This document shows positions 17,730 through 26,039 of a DNA stretch of 64,000 nucleotides, piece after piece; within the stretch, counting starts at the first letter, position 1, and every line of letters begins with the position of its first letter. Position numbers and translations under genes: made by a program. The DNA comes from JBCAXA01 sp038534295 (GTDB taxonomy: Bacteria > Pseudomonadota > Gammaproteobacteria > Steroidobacterales > Woeseiaceae): assembly GCA_038534295.1 (NCBI GenBank), contig JBCAXA010000005.1, positions 124,001 through 188,000 of the forward strand, read 5' to 3'. The notes under the pieces are model-generated. The model was not told the DNA's origin. It ran no database searches and was given only the letters and a program-made list of their open reading frames with translations.

Positions 17730-17754
17730 GTGTGCCTATTCTGCACACATGAGT
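17724..17754. promoter_or_regulatory. Perfect 11-9-11 inverted repeat over the DUF6502 start codon
   Basis: ACTCATGTGTG at 17724-17734 and CACACATGAGT at 17744-17754 are exact reverse complements around a 9-base spacer. On the minus strand the dyad includes the ATG of the DUF6502 gene. A protein bound here would block translation start or early elongation, which suggests autoregulation of the operon. Confidence 0.65.
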
Positions 17755-17974
17755 ATTACAAGACAATGACAATCGAAGCCATCGCCTGGCATAGCCGCCC
17801 GACGGCGCTGCCAGTGGCCGTAAGCGGCGGACCCGATGGACGTTTTTGGGGCGTGCAGATCCGCAGGGTGGCGCTGTGGTCGGCGGCACCTGTGGAACTT
17901 ATGTTGCAAGCGGCGGCGTCAGCTGCCCGGAATGGTCAGCGGCGAGCCCTGCCCGGACTCGGGCAAAGCGGCAG
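17755..17974. other. Intergenic region with no supported gene
   Basis: About 220 bases lie between the DUF6502 operator and the terminator behind the nuclease gene. Plus-strand frames from ATG 17767 and 17846 stay open but run through the terminator and look like no known protein. It should hold the operon promoter on the minus strand; no convincing -35/-10 pair was found. Confidence 0.5.
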
Positions 17975-18007
17975 GAACGCCCCGGAGCGCGAACCGCTCC
18001 GGGGCGT
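17975..18007. terminator. Hairpin terminator behind the nuclease gene
   Basis: A 14-bp stem (AACGCCCCGGAGCG / CGCTCCGGGGCGTT) closes a 5-base loop, 11 bases past the stop of the endonuclease/phosphatase gene. The T-runs are short on both sides, so efficiency is uncertain. Confidence 0.7.
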
Positions 18008-18017
18008 TTGGGTCAGG

Positions 18018-19322
18018 CTACCAGCGGTACCAGGGCCGGCTGTCGACCTCGATGTCGAGCCAGATCATCCGATGGTCTGAACTCGGGAATGGGAAGTTTC
18101 CAACCAGCTCGAAGGCCGCTTCCTGCGGCTGCGGCCAGAACACACCGCCACAGGTCGGCTCGAGACCGCGCTTGGACGGCAACACGTAATCGACTCGCAA
18201 GTTGCCGGGCGCGCCATCCGCGAAATCGGCCGTGTCGACGAACGGACTGCCGAGATGATCGGCATTCGCGCCGCCCTGTGCCGCTGCGGCGAAGACGCCG
18301 CCGGCACTGCCAGGGGCTACGCTCGAATCAACACGCGGATTATCGAGCAGCTGCAATATCGCATTGCCGGTGCTGTCGCCGTCAAACGGGTCGGCATTCT
18401 GATCGCCCATGATGACGAAGCGGCGGTTGCCCCAGGCCCGCAGACCGCCACGGCGACCATGGTCATCGACGATGTACGTGGCATCGCGACGCGGCCCAAC
18501 GTAGTCGGCCCAGAAACGAATTTCGTCGTGATTGCGGCGGCCGTTGAAATCGACGCCTTCGGGCGTAAATGGCGGGTCGTCGAACACCGGCGGAGTCGGA
18601 TGACTGACGAGCACGTGTATGACGCCGTATCCGATGCGGATTGGCACGTCCCAATGACTCTTGGACGACAGTCTGAATACGTTCAGCTCCTCGGCGCTGT
18701 ACCAGTCGGCGGGCTCCGGCGTCGCCGGATCGTCGGGCAGCAACGCCCCTGGCATGTCTGCCCAGAGAAAGTTTTGAAACGTGCGAATGCGATGATCGAG
18801 TATCGGGTACTTCGACAGCATCAACATGCCGAACTGACCCGGGAAGAAGCCGAAGCCGAACGCATCGTTCGGCCCGCCGACGCTGCCGTCGTTGTTGAAG
18901 TCAAAGCCAGCCGGGATCCCGGTGTTCGACGGTGCCTGATAGACAAAGCGATAGTGGATGGGCGCAGCGCCGTTTTGGCTGACGCCTAAATAGTTCGCCT
19001 GGAACAGATGGGCTGCAGTGCCGTTGGCATCGAAATCGAACTCGTTGATCAGTAGCACATCGGGGCGAACCCGTTGGATGATCTCAGCGACCGCTGCCGC
19101 TTGCGCATTGCTGCCGTCGCTCAGATCGGCGATTAGATCGCCCTCATTGAAACGATTGAGCGATGCGTTGAACTGCGAGAACCGAACGGTACCTTTGGCT
19201 TGGTGTATGACGTCGTCACCGAAATCGATTGGCCCGCAGGCAAGATCGGTGGCGCCGGCCGTCGCTGCAACCAACATCGTTGCCAGTCCACTCAACCAGC
19301 GGAGTGTGCGATTAGATGGCAT
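18018..19322 (-). CDS. Exported endonuclease/exonuclease/phosphatase-family protein
   Basis: About 434 residues. ATG 19322 is chosen for the GAAGGGG ribosome site; a signal peptide (SGLATMLVAATAGA) follows. The fold is shown by VRFSQFNASL, the metal-binding Glu in DVLLINEFDFD, GYGVIHVLVSHPTPPVFDD, the catalytic RRFVIMGDQNADP (GDxN) and the C-terminal VDYVLPS and SSDHRMIWLDIE (SDH). All catalytic motifs of the metal-dependent EEP family are present. Substrates in this family range from DNA to phospholipids to phosphoinositides. The version with a long N-terminal insert and a signal peptide is typical of secreted alkaline-phosphatase-linked or extracellular nucleases. It lies downstream of the CHAT gene, 119 bases away. 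Confidence 0.88.
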   Translation of the reverse strand: MPSNRTLRWLSGLATMLVAATAGATDLACGPIDFGDDVIHQAKGTVRFSQFNASLNRFNEGDLIADLSDGSNAQAAAVAEIIQRVRPDVLLINEFDFDANGTAAHLFQANYLGVSQNGAAPIHYRFVYQAPSNTGIPAGFDFNNDGSVGGPNDAFGFGFFPGQFGMLMLSKYPILDHRIRTFQNFLWADMPGALLPDDPATPEPADWYSAEELNVFRLSSKSHWDVPIRIGYGVIHVLVSHPTPPVFDDPPFTPEGVDFNGRRNHDEIRFWADYVGPRRDATYIVDDHGRRGGLRAWGNRRFVIMGDQNADPFDGDSTGNAILQLLDNPRVDSSVAPGSAGGVFAAAAQGGANADHLGSPFVDTADFADGAPGNLRVDYVLPSKRGLEPTCGGVFWPQPQEAAFELVGNFPFPSSDHRMIWLDIEVDSRPWYRW

Positions 19323-19441
19323 ATCCCCTTCCCGTATAAGTTTTGACATATTCCAGCATCCGCCGCGTTTCTGACGGCGGTGTGACGGGAATATGAAAAG
19401 CGCGTCGCGCAGCAGCGCGACGGGTCGGGTCGCCGTGCGCG

Positions 19442-22400
19442 CTACCGCAGCGCTCGGTAGTCACCGGCAAGTTCGAAACCTGCCCAGTGGTAGGGATGAC
19501 TGAAATCGCTGGTCACGTCGTCATCGCCGAGCAGCCGATCAATGAGCCCACGCTCTTTGCCGGCCGAGCGTTGTTCGCCTTGCAACAGCGCGAGCTGCGC
19601 ATCGCGCAGTGCGCTATCGACGTCGGCGCCGGCTTCCAACCGGACGTGAAATTCGACCATCAGATCGCGTGTCGAGCGGTCGGCGACGTTCCATAGCGAT
19701 GACACGACCGAGCGTGCGCCGGCGTACAGAAACGCGCGCTGCAACCCCAGCAAGCCTTCGCTCGAGGTCTCGCGACCGAATCCGGTGCGGCACGCCGAGA
19801 GGACAACCAGCGAGGCCCGCAGGCGCAGTCGGTCAAAAATTTCCCAGGCTTGCAGCAAGCCGTCCTCGGCTGCTGCGCCGCCGTCGTTCAGCTCAAACAC
19901 GAGCGCGCTGTCCAGCGGACTCTGTTCATCGACAATGGCATGCGCGGCGATGTGCACAATGTCAGCGTCAGCCGCACGGTCGACAAACAGGGGTTCGCTG
20001 GCCGAGTCGTCCTCGGCGAACGACATGTCGCCGCCGTAGACATTGGCAATTTGCCGGACTTCGTCAGCGCTCCATGGCAATGGTTCCAGCGTCCGAGCCG
20101 TCGCCAATACGGCCGACACGTAGCTGACTGGATCGGCGACGCCGTCGCTGCCGCTCGCATTGGCAAAAGCGGCGACGCGAAAATTGCCGTCGAGGCTCGT
20201 GCGCGATTGACGCAGCTCATCGTAGAGCGTCAATGACAGCGTTTTGTGAACTGGGATGGATTCGACCAGATAACGCGGTCGATCGCCGGCTTCGGAGCGC
20301 CCTGCCACCAACGCGGCAAACGGCAACCCGTGCAACGGCCCGTCAGCAACGACGAGCAAACGCTCGTAGCCGGAAAGATCGCCCACTGGCGAAACCAACC
20401 GGTTATGCAGAGCGGTACCGACCTCTTGCAACGCCGCGTTGGCGTCACCGCCATTACGACCCAGATCGATTAGCAATCGAAACCGGCTTACCAGATTGCG
20501 TAAAGTTTCGTTGGTGTCCTGGAGCGCGATGACGTCGAAACGATCGCGCGCGACGATGAACAATGTCGTGCCGCGATCGGTCACGCGATAAGACAGCGCC
20601 AAGGTGCCGTCGTCCAACGCGCGCTGCGCCTCGACCAGCGATAGCGATCGCGGATAGCGCAGCCTAACGAATCCTTCGGCGACGGCTCGCAAACGCTGTG
20701 TCAACGCATTGCGTGCGACTTCGGCCTGGACGATGTCCTGCCGCGCCTTGGCGAGCGTTGCGTCGTCGGCACCCTCCTCGGTCATGATCATCAGCTCAGC
20801 GCGCGAGTCCGCGTAGGCTTGTTCGAGTTGCTGGCGCTCTGCCGCCAGTTCGTCCGGCAAAGCGAAGCGTATCGTTGATTCGCGCTCGGCCAGCATCGCA
20901 AGCAACAGTCGCGCGCGATAGCGCTCAAAGACGGCGAAAGCATCTGCCGGACGGTCGATAGCGAGCAACAGATCGACATAGCCTTCGAACAGTTCGGCGT
21001 ATTTGGCCGAGAAGGCGGCGCGCGAATCGTCCGCGCCGCCGAGCAGTTCCGTTTGCCGTTCGGCGGCCGCTACCGACGTCTCATAGAATTTAAGTGCAGC
21101 GGCGGTATCGTTCTGCAGCTGCGCGACCTGGCCGAGCTGAAATAATGTGTTGGCGTACTCCATGCTGTCTGGCGCCAGCGTGGCGAGGATTTCCTCAGCG
21201 GCCTCAAAGCGCGCCCTCGCCTCGTCGAAACGCTGCAAGGCCTTTAGCGCAAGGCCCAAATAGACATGGGCTTCGGCGTGCTCGACGCTGCCGGGAATCT
21301 GACTGCCACGGGCCGCCAAGGCGGCACTGAAGTGATTGAGTGCGTCTTGTTGATCGCCGGTCTTCAGCGCAACGTCACCGAGGCCAATGCGCACGTCGGC
21401 CGTGTAGAGCGATCCTGGCGCCACCCGTTCGTAGAGCGCCAGACTCCACCGATAGTTGCGTTCGGCCTCGGCAAACTGGCCGAGCTCAAACTGCGCGTGT
21501 GCCAGCATCGTTGTGACCTGCGCGGCGTCGGCACTGTCTGGACTTTGCTCGAGAATCGTCTCGCGCGCGGTCTGAAACAGTGCGGCGGCACGCTCGTTGT
21601 CTTGGCGTGCAATGGCTAAGTCGCCGAGATTCGCGAGGTTGTAGGCGTAGCTCAGAAAAGACCCGAGCGATTTATTGAGCGCCATCGCGCGCTGGTAGTA
21701 GTACTCGGCGCGCGCCATGTCGCCGCGCTTGACGAACAAAATACCGAGGTTGTTCAGGAGACGCGCTTCGGCACCGCTGTCGCGCGTGCGCTCGACGAGT
21801 CGCAATGCCTCGGTCGAGTACGCTTCAGCCTCATCGAGGCGCCCTTGAATGGTCGCTGATATGCCGAGACTGCGTAACGCCCAAAAGCGCGCGTAATCGG
21901 TACGGCCAGGAACGCGATCCAATACCGCGAGCGCTTCGGTCAGCGCCCTGTCCGCGCCGGGCAGATCTCCGATGATGACGCTTATCGCGCCGCGCAGTGT
22001 TCGCACCTCCGCGACGAACGGCGAATCGAGCCCGTCGCGTGTGATCGTCTTCTCCGCAGCCGTCAAGTGAAACTCGGCAAGGTCGAGCTGACCCCGACGC
22101 GCGCCGTACTCGGCCAGCTGCAGTTGCGCGCGCAATCGGGCCGGGCCCGCTGCTCGCTCATCGCTGACCAAGGTTTCGGCGGCGTCAATCAACACCTGCA
22201 TGCGTTCGTGCGGCACTGAGCGACCCAACGCACCGATGGAGTCGATCAGCGCTGCCAGCCGGTAAGAAACGTCGCCCACCTCGTCCAGCGCGGCAAGTTG
22301 GCGGTTCGTTGCCTCCCAGTCATCGTTACTCGAGAAACGCGTGATCAGTTTCGCGAGCGCCCATGCGACCGCGCCGGCATCGCCGCTTTGGCGTGCGTCA

Positions 22401-22828
22401 TCGGCTAGGCGCTGCAATTGATCGTTGTTGAGCGTCTCATCGATTGACGCGGTCCGTGTCGTAAACGGCCGTGTCGTCACTCGCCAATCGCCCGCGCGCA
22501 GCTGCCACTGCATCGGCGACGATTCACGCTCGCCGCGAATCTCGACAATGCAGCCGACGCGACAGACGGTTTGCTGAAACGCCAAGTCGAACGGACTCTG
22601 CAAGGGGGTCCACACCTGCGAGCCTTCGACGCGCCACGCCAGCAAGCGGTCGCCGACGCGGATAGTGGCCGCTTCCGTTTCGGAGCTTGGTCCAACATCG
22701 GTAACGACGACCCCACGTGTGTCGCCATTGCCCTGTGCCGACGCCAAAGACGTCAACAGAAGCGCCACAACGAGCGCTATCAAAGCACCAGGCGTGCGAG
22801 CCGACGCAACCGAGCCGTGTCCAACCAT
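19442..22828 (-). CDS. Exported PDZ-TPR-CHAT domain protease-like protein
   Basis: About 1128 residues from ATG 22828 (TTG 22849 is possible). A signal peptide ends LLLTSLASAQG. Residues ~25-110 resemble a PDZ domain (GVVVTDVGPSSETEAATIRVGDRLLAW). A long array of TPR-like repeats follows (~130-640), then a coiled coil (~660-720) and a C-terminal CHAT domain. The CHAT catalytic dyad is visible as the His of DIVHIAAHA and the Cys of VVLSACRTGFG, followed by GLQRAFLYAGARSVVSSLWNV. CHAT is a caspase/separase-like cysteine protease fold. TPRs usually gate it through a bound partner. The signal peptide puts it in the periplasm. Its substrate is unknown. Confidence 0.88.
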   Translation of the reverse strand: MVGHGSVASARTPGALIALVVALLLTSLASAQGNGDTRGVVVTDVGPSSETEAATIRVGDRLLAWRVEGSQVWTPLQSPFDLAFQQTVCRVGCIVEIRGERESSPMQWQLRAGDWRVTTRPFTTRTASIDETLNNDQLQRLADDARQSGDAGAVAWALAKLITRFSSNDDWEATNRQLAALDEVGDVSYRLAALIDSIGALGRSVPHERMQVLIDAAETLVSDERAAGPARLRAQLQLAEYGARRGQLDLAEFHLTAAEKTITRDGLDSPFVAEVRTLRGAISVIIGDLPGADRALTEALAVLDRVPGRTDYARFWALRSLGISATIQGRLDEAEAYSTEALRLVERTRDSGAEARLLNNLGILFVKRGDMARAEYYYQRAMALNKSLGSFLSYAYNLANLGDLAIARQDNERAAALFQTARETILEQSPDSADAAQVTTMLAHAQFELGQFAEAERNYRWSLALYERVAPGSLYTADVRIGLGDVALKTGDQQDALNHFSAALAARGSQIPGSVEHAEAHVYLGLALKALQRFDEARARFEAAEEILATLAPDSMEYANTLFQLGQVAQLQNDTAAALKFYETSVAAAERQTELLGGADDSRAAFSAKYAELFEGYVDLLLAIDRPADAFAVFERYRARLLLAMLAERESTIRFALPDELAAERQQLEQAYADSRAELMIMTEEGADDATLAKARQDIVQAEVARNALTQRLRAVAEGFVRLRYPRSLSLVEAQRALDDGTLALSYRVTDRGTTLFIVARDRFDVIALQDTNETLRNLVSRFRLLIDLGRNGGDANAALQEVGTALHNRLVSPVGDLSGYERLLVVADGPLHGLPFAALVAGRSEAGDRPRYLVESIPVHKTLSLTLYDELRQSRTSLDGNFRVAAFANASGSDGVADPVSYVSAVLATARTLEPLPWSADEVRQIANVYGGDMSFAEDDSASEPLFVDRAADADIVHIAAHAIVDEQSPLDSALVFELNDGGAAAEDGLLQAWEIFDRLRLRASLVVLSACRTGFGRETSSEGLLGLQRAFLYAGARSVVSSLWNVADRSTRDLMVEFHVRLEAGADVDSALRDAQLALLQGEQRSAGKERGLIDRLLGDDDVTSDFSHPYHWAGFELAGDYRALR

Positions 22829-22964
22829 GGTTCGCAATTCCGTTACCAAAAAACGGCCAGTCGATTATGCCAGTGGCACATTAAGCGACCAGTCTTGACG
22901 CATTCCTTATGTTCGACCAGTACAATAACGGCTTGAGCTGACGGCCCGAGTGCTTTTCGTATAC

Positions 22965-23621
22965 ATGGACTCAGATAAGACAAAGGATTCGAGGTTCCCG
23001 ACATCGGCACGTGCGAGTTCAGTTACAGCCGTAACTGAACGCAATCCGGACGGCAAAGGGGTTGTTGGCTTTCTACGCGACTGGGACTACAGCACGCCGC
23101 GCGGGGTTACGGCAAAACCGTCGGGCCAGATCTTGGCCGATTACTTCACGTCGCTGCTGGTGCTGTCCGCCTCGTTCAGCTTCAAACCCGTCTTCAATAA
23201 AGACTACTACTTGTATTTCGACGACGGTCGTTGGGTACTTAGCTTGATCGCTCCGACTGAATGGCGGTCGGTCGAGAAAGAGCGCGCGTTTGCCGGCACC
23301 TGTCGTCTTCACGACGACTCGACCTGGTCGATTGAGCCCGCCGAGAACCTTCGTGGCGAAAGCCTGGTCGCCGACGCGATGGCGCAGTTTTTCGACGGCT
23401 TTGTCGAAAAGATGCAGTCACGTGACCCGCTGGAAGACGGACTGCCGATCTGCGAATGGCGCTTACCGTACTACCAACGCTTGTTTGCAGCAGCGCTCAG
23501 CCGATCGCTCAAGTTCTCGATGCGGTTGGGCGATCAGACGCAGATTCCAGGCAAGACCTGGCTGGCCGAACTGCCGACCTCCGCGAAGCGCCTGTTAACT
23601 CGCACGTCGTCCGTCGACTAA
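22965..23621 (+). CDS. DUF2452 (C1orf50-like) protein
   Basis: About 218 residues; ATG 22965 (GTG 22950 is possible). NPDGKGVVGFLRDWDYS is followed by a core KDYYLYFDDGRWVLSLIAPTEW...FAGTCRLHDDSTWSI. That core matches what I recall of DUF2452 proteins: a tyrosine-rich YLY strand, an S.I.P.EW strand and the (L/H).D..W ending. No signal peptide or membrane segment is present. The biochemical role of the family is unknown to me. It is divergent from the CHAT gene, and its last 27 bases overlap the tail of the convergent LysR gene. Confidence 0.7.
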   Translation: MDSDKTKDSRFPTSARASSVTAVTERNPDGKGVVGFLRDWDYSTPRGVTAKPSGQILADYFTSLLVLSASFSFKPVFNKDYYLYFDDGRWVLSLIAPTEWRSVEKERAFAGTCRLHDDSTWSIEPAENLRGESLVADAMAQFFDGFVEKMQSRDPLEDGLPICEWRLPYYQRLFAAALSRSLKFSMRLGDQTQIPGKTWLAELPTSAKRLLTRTSSVD

Positions 23622-24497
23622 GCGCACCGGTCCGACGGCGTCATCAACGACATTGCCGCCCCGGAACTCATCGCGAAAGATGCGCACCAAACCATCGACC
23701 GACGGTCGGTCGAGTGACGTTGCGTAGAGATTGATACGGACCGATTCCAGTTCCGGCAGGCTGCCGTCGACAATGCGCTCGCCACCTGGCAAGGACTGCG
23801 TATCCAACACCGTCGTAATAGCGAGGTCCGCAGACACGAGCGCGCTAATGACGTGATCGGAGTCAGTATCGCTGACCCGCTCCCAGCGACGCCGTGCAGC
23901 CGTCAGCGACCGCTCAATGCCGGGCAGCAGCGCGCAGTGATTGCAGACCGCGACGGGCAACGGTTCCTGCAGCCGAGCGGTGCCGCCGAGCGCGCCACAC
24001 CAGTGTTGCTCCGCGACTCGAAGCGTTTCGCCGCCAGCGCCCAAGCGATCTTCGGTCGCCAGGATCAGATCCAGCTGCCCAGCATCGAATTGCGTTTTCA
24101 GCTCGCGGGTCAGGTTCGATACCAAACGCAAGCGTAAGCGGGGCATCAACTCGCGCGTGCGGCGGAGAATCCTAGGCACGTGCGGATAGACAACGTCCGA
24201 AGGCACACCGATACGGACTTCGTCTGCGCACTCCGCTTCGGTCATGCGATACCAAGCTTCATCGTTGATCGCGACGATTTGTCGCGCGTAGGCAAGTAAC
24301 TGCTCGCCGGCGCGTGTGAGCACGACGCCGCGGCCGTCTTTCTGCAGCAGCGCGTGACCCATCTGCTGCTCGAGCCGCTTGATCTGCATGCTGACGGCGG
24401 ACTGCGTCAGATTGACGCGCTCGGCGCCACGAGTAACGCCGCGGGCATCGGCCACGGCAATCAGACTGCGTAAAGCGGTGACGTCCAGGTTTCGCAT
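23595..24497 (-). CDS. LysR-family transcriptional regulator
   Basis: 300 residues. The N-terminal HTH is clear: DVTALRSLIAVADARGVTRGAERVNLTQSAVSMQIKRLEQQMG, then L.R.GRGV.LT.AGE.LL.YA. The effector domain (~90-285) follows. The AVSMQIKRLE subtype is common among regulators of diverse metabolic genes. The gene is divergent from a small lipoprotein. Two perfect palindromes lie in the 116-base interval between them (24525-24536 and 24585-24599), candidate sites for this regulator. The effector is unknown. Confidence 0.92.
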   Translation of the reverse strand: MRNLDVTALRSLIAVADARGVTRGAERVNLTQSAVSMQIKRLEQQMGHALLQKDGRGVVLTRAGEQLLAYARQIVAINDEAWYRMTEAECADEVRIGVPSDVVYPHVPRILRRTRELMPRLRLRLVSNLTRELKTQFDAGQLDLILATEDRLGAGGETLRVAEQHWCGALGGTARLQEPLPVAVCNHCALLPGIERSLTAARRRWERVSDTDSDHVISALVSADLAITTVLDTQSLPGGERIVDGSLPELESVRINLYATSLDRPSVDGLVRIFRDEFRGGNVVDDAVGPVRLVDGRRAS

Positions 24498-24524
24498 CGA
24501 TCACAACTCCTGATGGCGTGGTTC

Positions 24525-24536
24525 ACGATTAATCGT
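24525..24536. promoter_or_regulatory. Palindrome ACGATTAATCGT upstream of LysR gene
   Basis: A perfect 12-base palindrome 28 bases upstream of the LysR start, in the divergent control region. Confidence 0.4.
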
Positions 24537-24584
24537 TGGATGCGCGCTAGCGACGTCCCCGACTATACATCACGTTCTCTTTTG

Positions 24585-24599
24585 GATAGCAAAGCTATC
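24585..24599. promoter_or_regulatory. Palindrome GATAGC-AAA-GCTATC upstream of lipoprotein gene
   Basis: Perfect 6-base arms with a 3-base spacer lie 14 bases before the lipoprotein ATG, next to its AAGGA ribosome site. It could act as an operator or a 5' mRNA hairpin. Confidence 0.4.
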
Positions 24600-24613
24600 A
24601 ATAAGGATTTGTG

Positions 24614-24859
24614 ATGAAATGCAGTGAGATTTGTTATCGGTTGCGTTGGCACGTATTCGCATTGGCGGCGTTGTTGGCGGCTGGCTGCGCGAGTCACCTG
24701 AATCGCCTCAGCGAAACGACCGCCGAGGCACGTTGCCCAACGCCGGAAGTGTTGGTTTGTGAGCGAACGTTTCGGCATCGCGCCGACGCATGTCGCTGTG
24801 CACCTCCGGGCGAAGTGCCCCGTCCGGAGCTGCCGTCGAACACAACGCTAGGCCTGTAA
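24614..24859 (+). CDS. Small lipoprotein of unknown function
   Basis: 81 residues. ATG 24614 lies 7 bases after AAGGA. The signal ends in a lipobox, LAALLAAGC, so it is likely acylated. The short mature part has four further cysteines (RCPTPEVLVCERTF, ADACRCAPPGE), a spacing that would suit two disulfides. I do not recognise a family. It is monocistronic: a strong terminator follows 11 bases after its stop, and the LysR gene is divergent. Confidence 0.75.
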   Translation: MKCSEICYRLRWHVFALAALLAAGCASHLNRLSETTAEARCPTPEVLVCERTFRHRADACRCAPPGEVPRPELPSNTTLGL

Positions 24860-24870
24860 ACCTGCCAATG

Positions 24871-24900
24871 GTGGCCGGATCATCCGATCCGGCCACTTTT
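24871..24900 (+). terminator. Rho-independent terminator of the small lipoprotein gene
   Basis: An 11-bp perfect stem (GTGGCCGGATC / GATCCGGCCAC) has a 4-base loop and is followed by TTTT. Confidence 0.9.
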
Positions 24901-24932
24901 CAGCAGCGACGTCGGGTGCTAATTAATTGCCG

Positions 24933-25931
24933 ATGGGGCAAATAACGTCGTTGTTCGTACACAAGGTTATACGTCAGACCCACGAGTCGCTCGACAAGCG
25001 AGCGTTGCTGGCGTCGGTCGGCGTCGATCCAGACGCCGCAGTCGACCCGTCTGTGATGGTGTCGGACGGCGATTACTACGGCTTGCTAGAGCGCATTGCA
25101 GCCACCGACCCAAATGCCATCGACCTCCCACTGCGCACGGGTGACTCGATGCGCTGCGACAACTACGGCGCATTCGGTTTAGCGTTTAAGTCGGCGCCGA
25201 CATTGCGCGGCTCCTATGAGCGCGCTGAACGCTATGCGCGCGTGCTGACTAGCGTTTCGACCTACGAAGTTCGCGACGCTGACGACGGTGTGTACATGCT
25301 GCTGCATCGTGACGGCGAGCGCAGGCTCGGATTGCGATTGTCGAATGAGGCGACGATTGCGAGTATCGCGTCCATCAGCCGCGAGATCTCGTCCCAATCG
25401 TTTCAACCGTCAGCGATTTACTTCAAACACCCACAACCGGCCGGCGACGACGTACACGAGCGGCATTTTGGTTGCCCCGTGTACTTCGGCACGAACATGG
25501 ACGCGTTGCGCATGGCACCTGCGACGGTCGCGCAGCCGAACCGGCTCGGCGACCCTAGCATCGCCGCTTTTTTCGACACGCATCTCGACAGTGCGCTCCA
25601 GCGCTTCAACGACGAGCCATCCGTTGATCGACAGGTGCGCACTGAAGTGTCGCAGCATCTGAGCGGCGGCATACCCAAAATGTCCGAAATTGCCGCGCAG
25701 CTCGGCGTCAGCGCGAGGACCTTGCAGCGTCGTTTGGCCGATCGTGGAATGTCGTACCAACAGCTCGTCGATGAGTCGCGGCGTCAGCTGGCCGAAAAAT
25801 TGCTGCGCGAGACCGAATATCCCCTGGCCGAAGTTGCCTTCCTAACCGGATTCTCCGAACAGAGCGCGTTCAACCGAGCGTTTCGCCGCTGGGCCGGACA
25901 AACACCGCGCTCCTATCGCCTGAAGACCTAA
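24933..25931 (+). CDS. AraC-family transcriptional regulator (OruR/ArgR-like N-terminal domain)
   Basis: About 332 residues; ATG 24933 (TTG 24927 is possible). The N-terminal ~190 residues match the arabinose-binding-like domain of the OruR group (GVDPDAAVDPSVMVSDGDYYGLLERI, GDSMRCDNYGAFGLAFKSAPTL, HFGCPVYFGTN). The C-terminal HTH pair is clear: MSEIAAQLGVSARTLQRRLADRGMSYQQLVDE and YPLAEVAFLTGFSEQSAFNRAFRRWAGQTPRSYR. The effector is unknown. The NmrA-like and DUF1772 genes follow in the same direction after 108 bases and are its most likely targets. Confidence 0.93.
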   Translation: MGQITSLFVHKVIRQTHESLDKRALLASVGVDPDAAVDPSVMVSDGDYYGLLERIAATDPNAIDLPLRTGDSMRCDNYGAFGLAFKSAPTLRGSYERAERYARVLTSVSTYEVRDADDGVYMLLHRDGERRLGLRLSNEATIASIASISREISSQSFQPSAIYFKHPQPAGDDVHERHFGCPVYFGTNMDALRMAPATVAQPNRLGDPSIAAFFDTHLDSALQRFNDEPSVDRQVRTEVSQHLSGGIPKMSEIAAQLGVSARTLQRRLADRGMSYQQLVDESRRQLAEKLLRETEYPLAEVAFLTGFSEQSAFNRAFRRWAGQTPRSYRLKT

Positions 25932-26039
25932 TTCGCCACGCGTTGGCGTGAGCGGTCAAGAGCTTGGCATCGGGCGTCAAGAACGACGGTCGTTAGAGCG
26001 CGACGATGGGCTTGCACTTTCATTGACCTGGAGCAAGCC

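Noticed and set aside
17755..17974. Possible small RNA, riboswitch or small peptide gene
   Set aside because: No conserved riboswitch core, promoter or ribosome site was recognised, and the open frames run through the following terminator.
16926..18080. 384-codon plus-strand ORF
   Set aside because: It runs antisense through the DUF6502 gene, its operator and a terminator; composition is that of a shadow frame.
19442..22828. CRISPR-associated TPR-CHAT (Craspase) component
   Set aside because: The protein has a signal peptide and PDZ domain, and no cas gene or CRISPR array is nearby.
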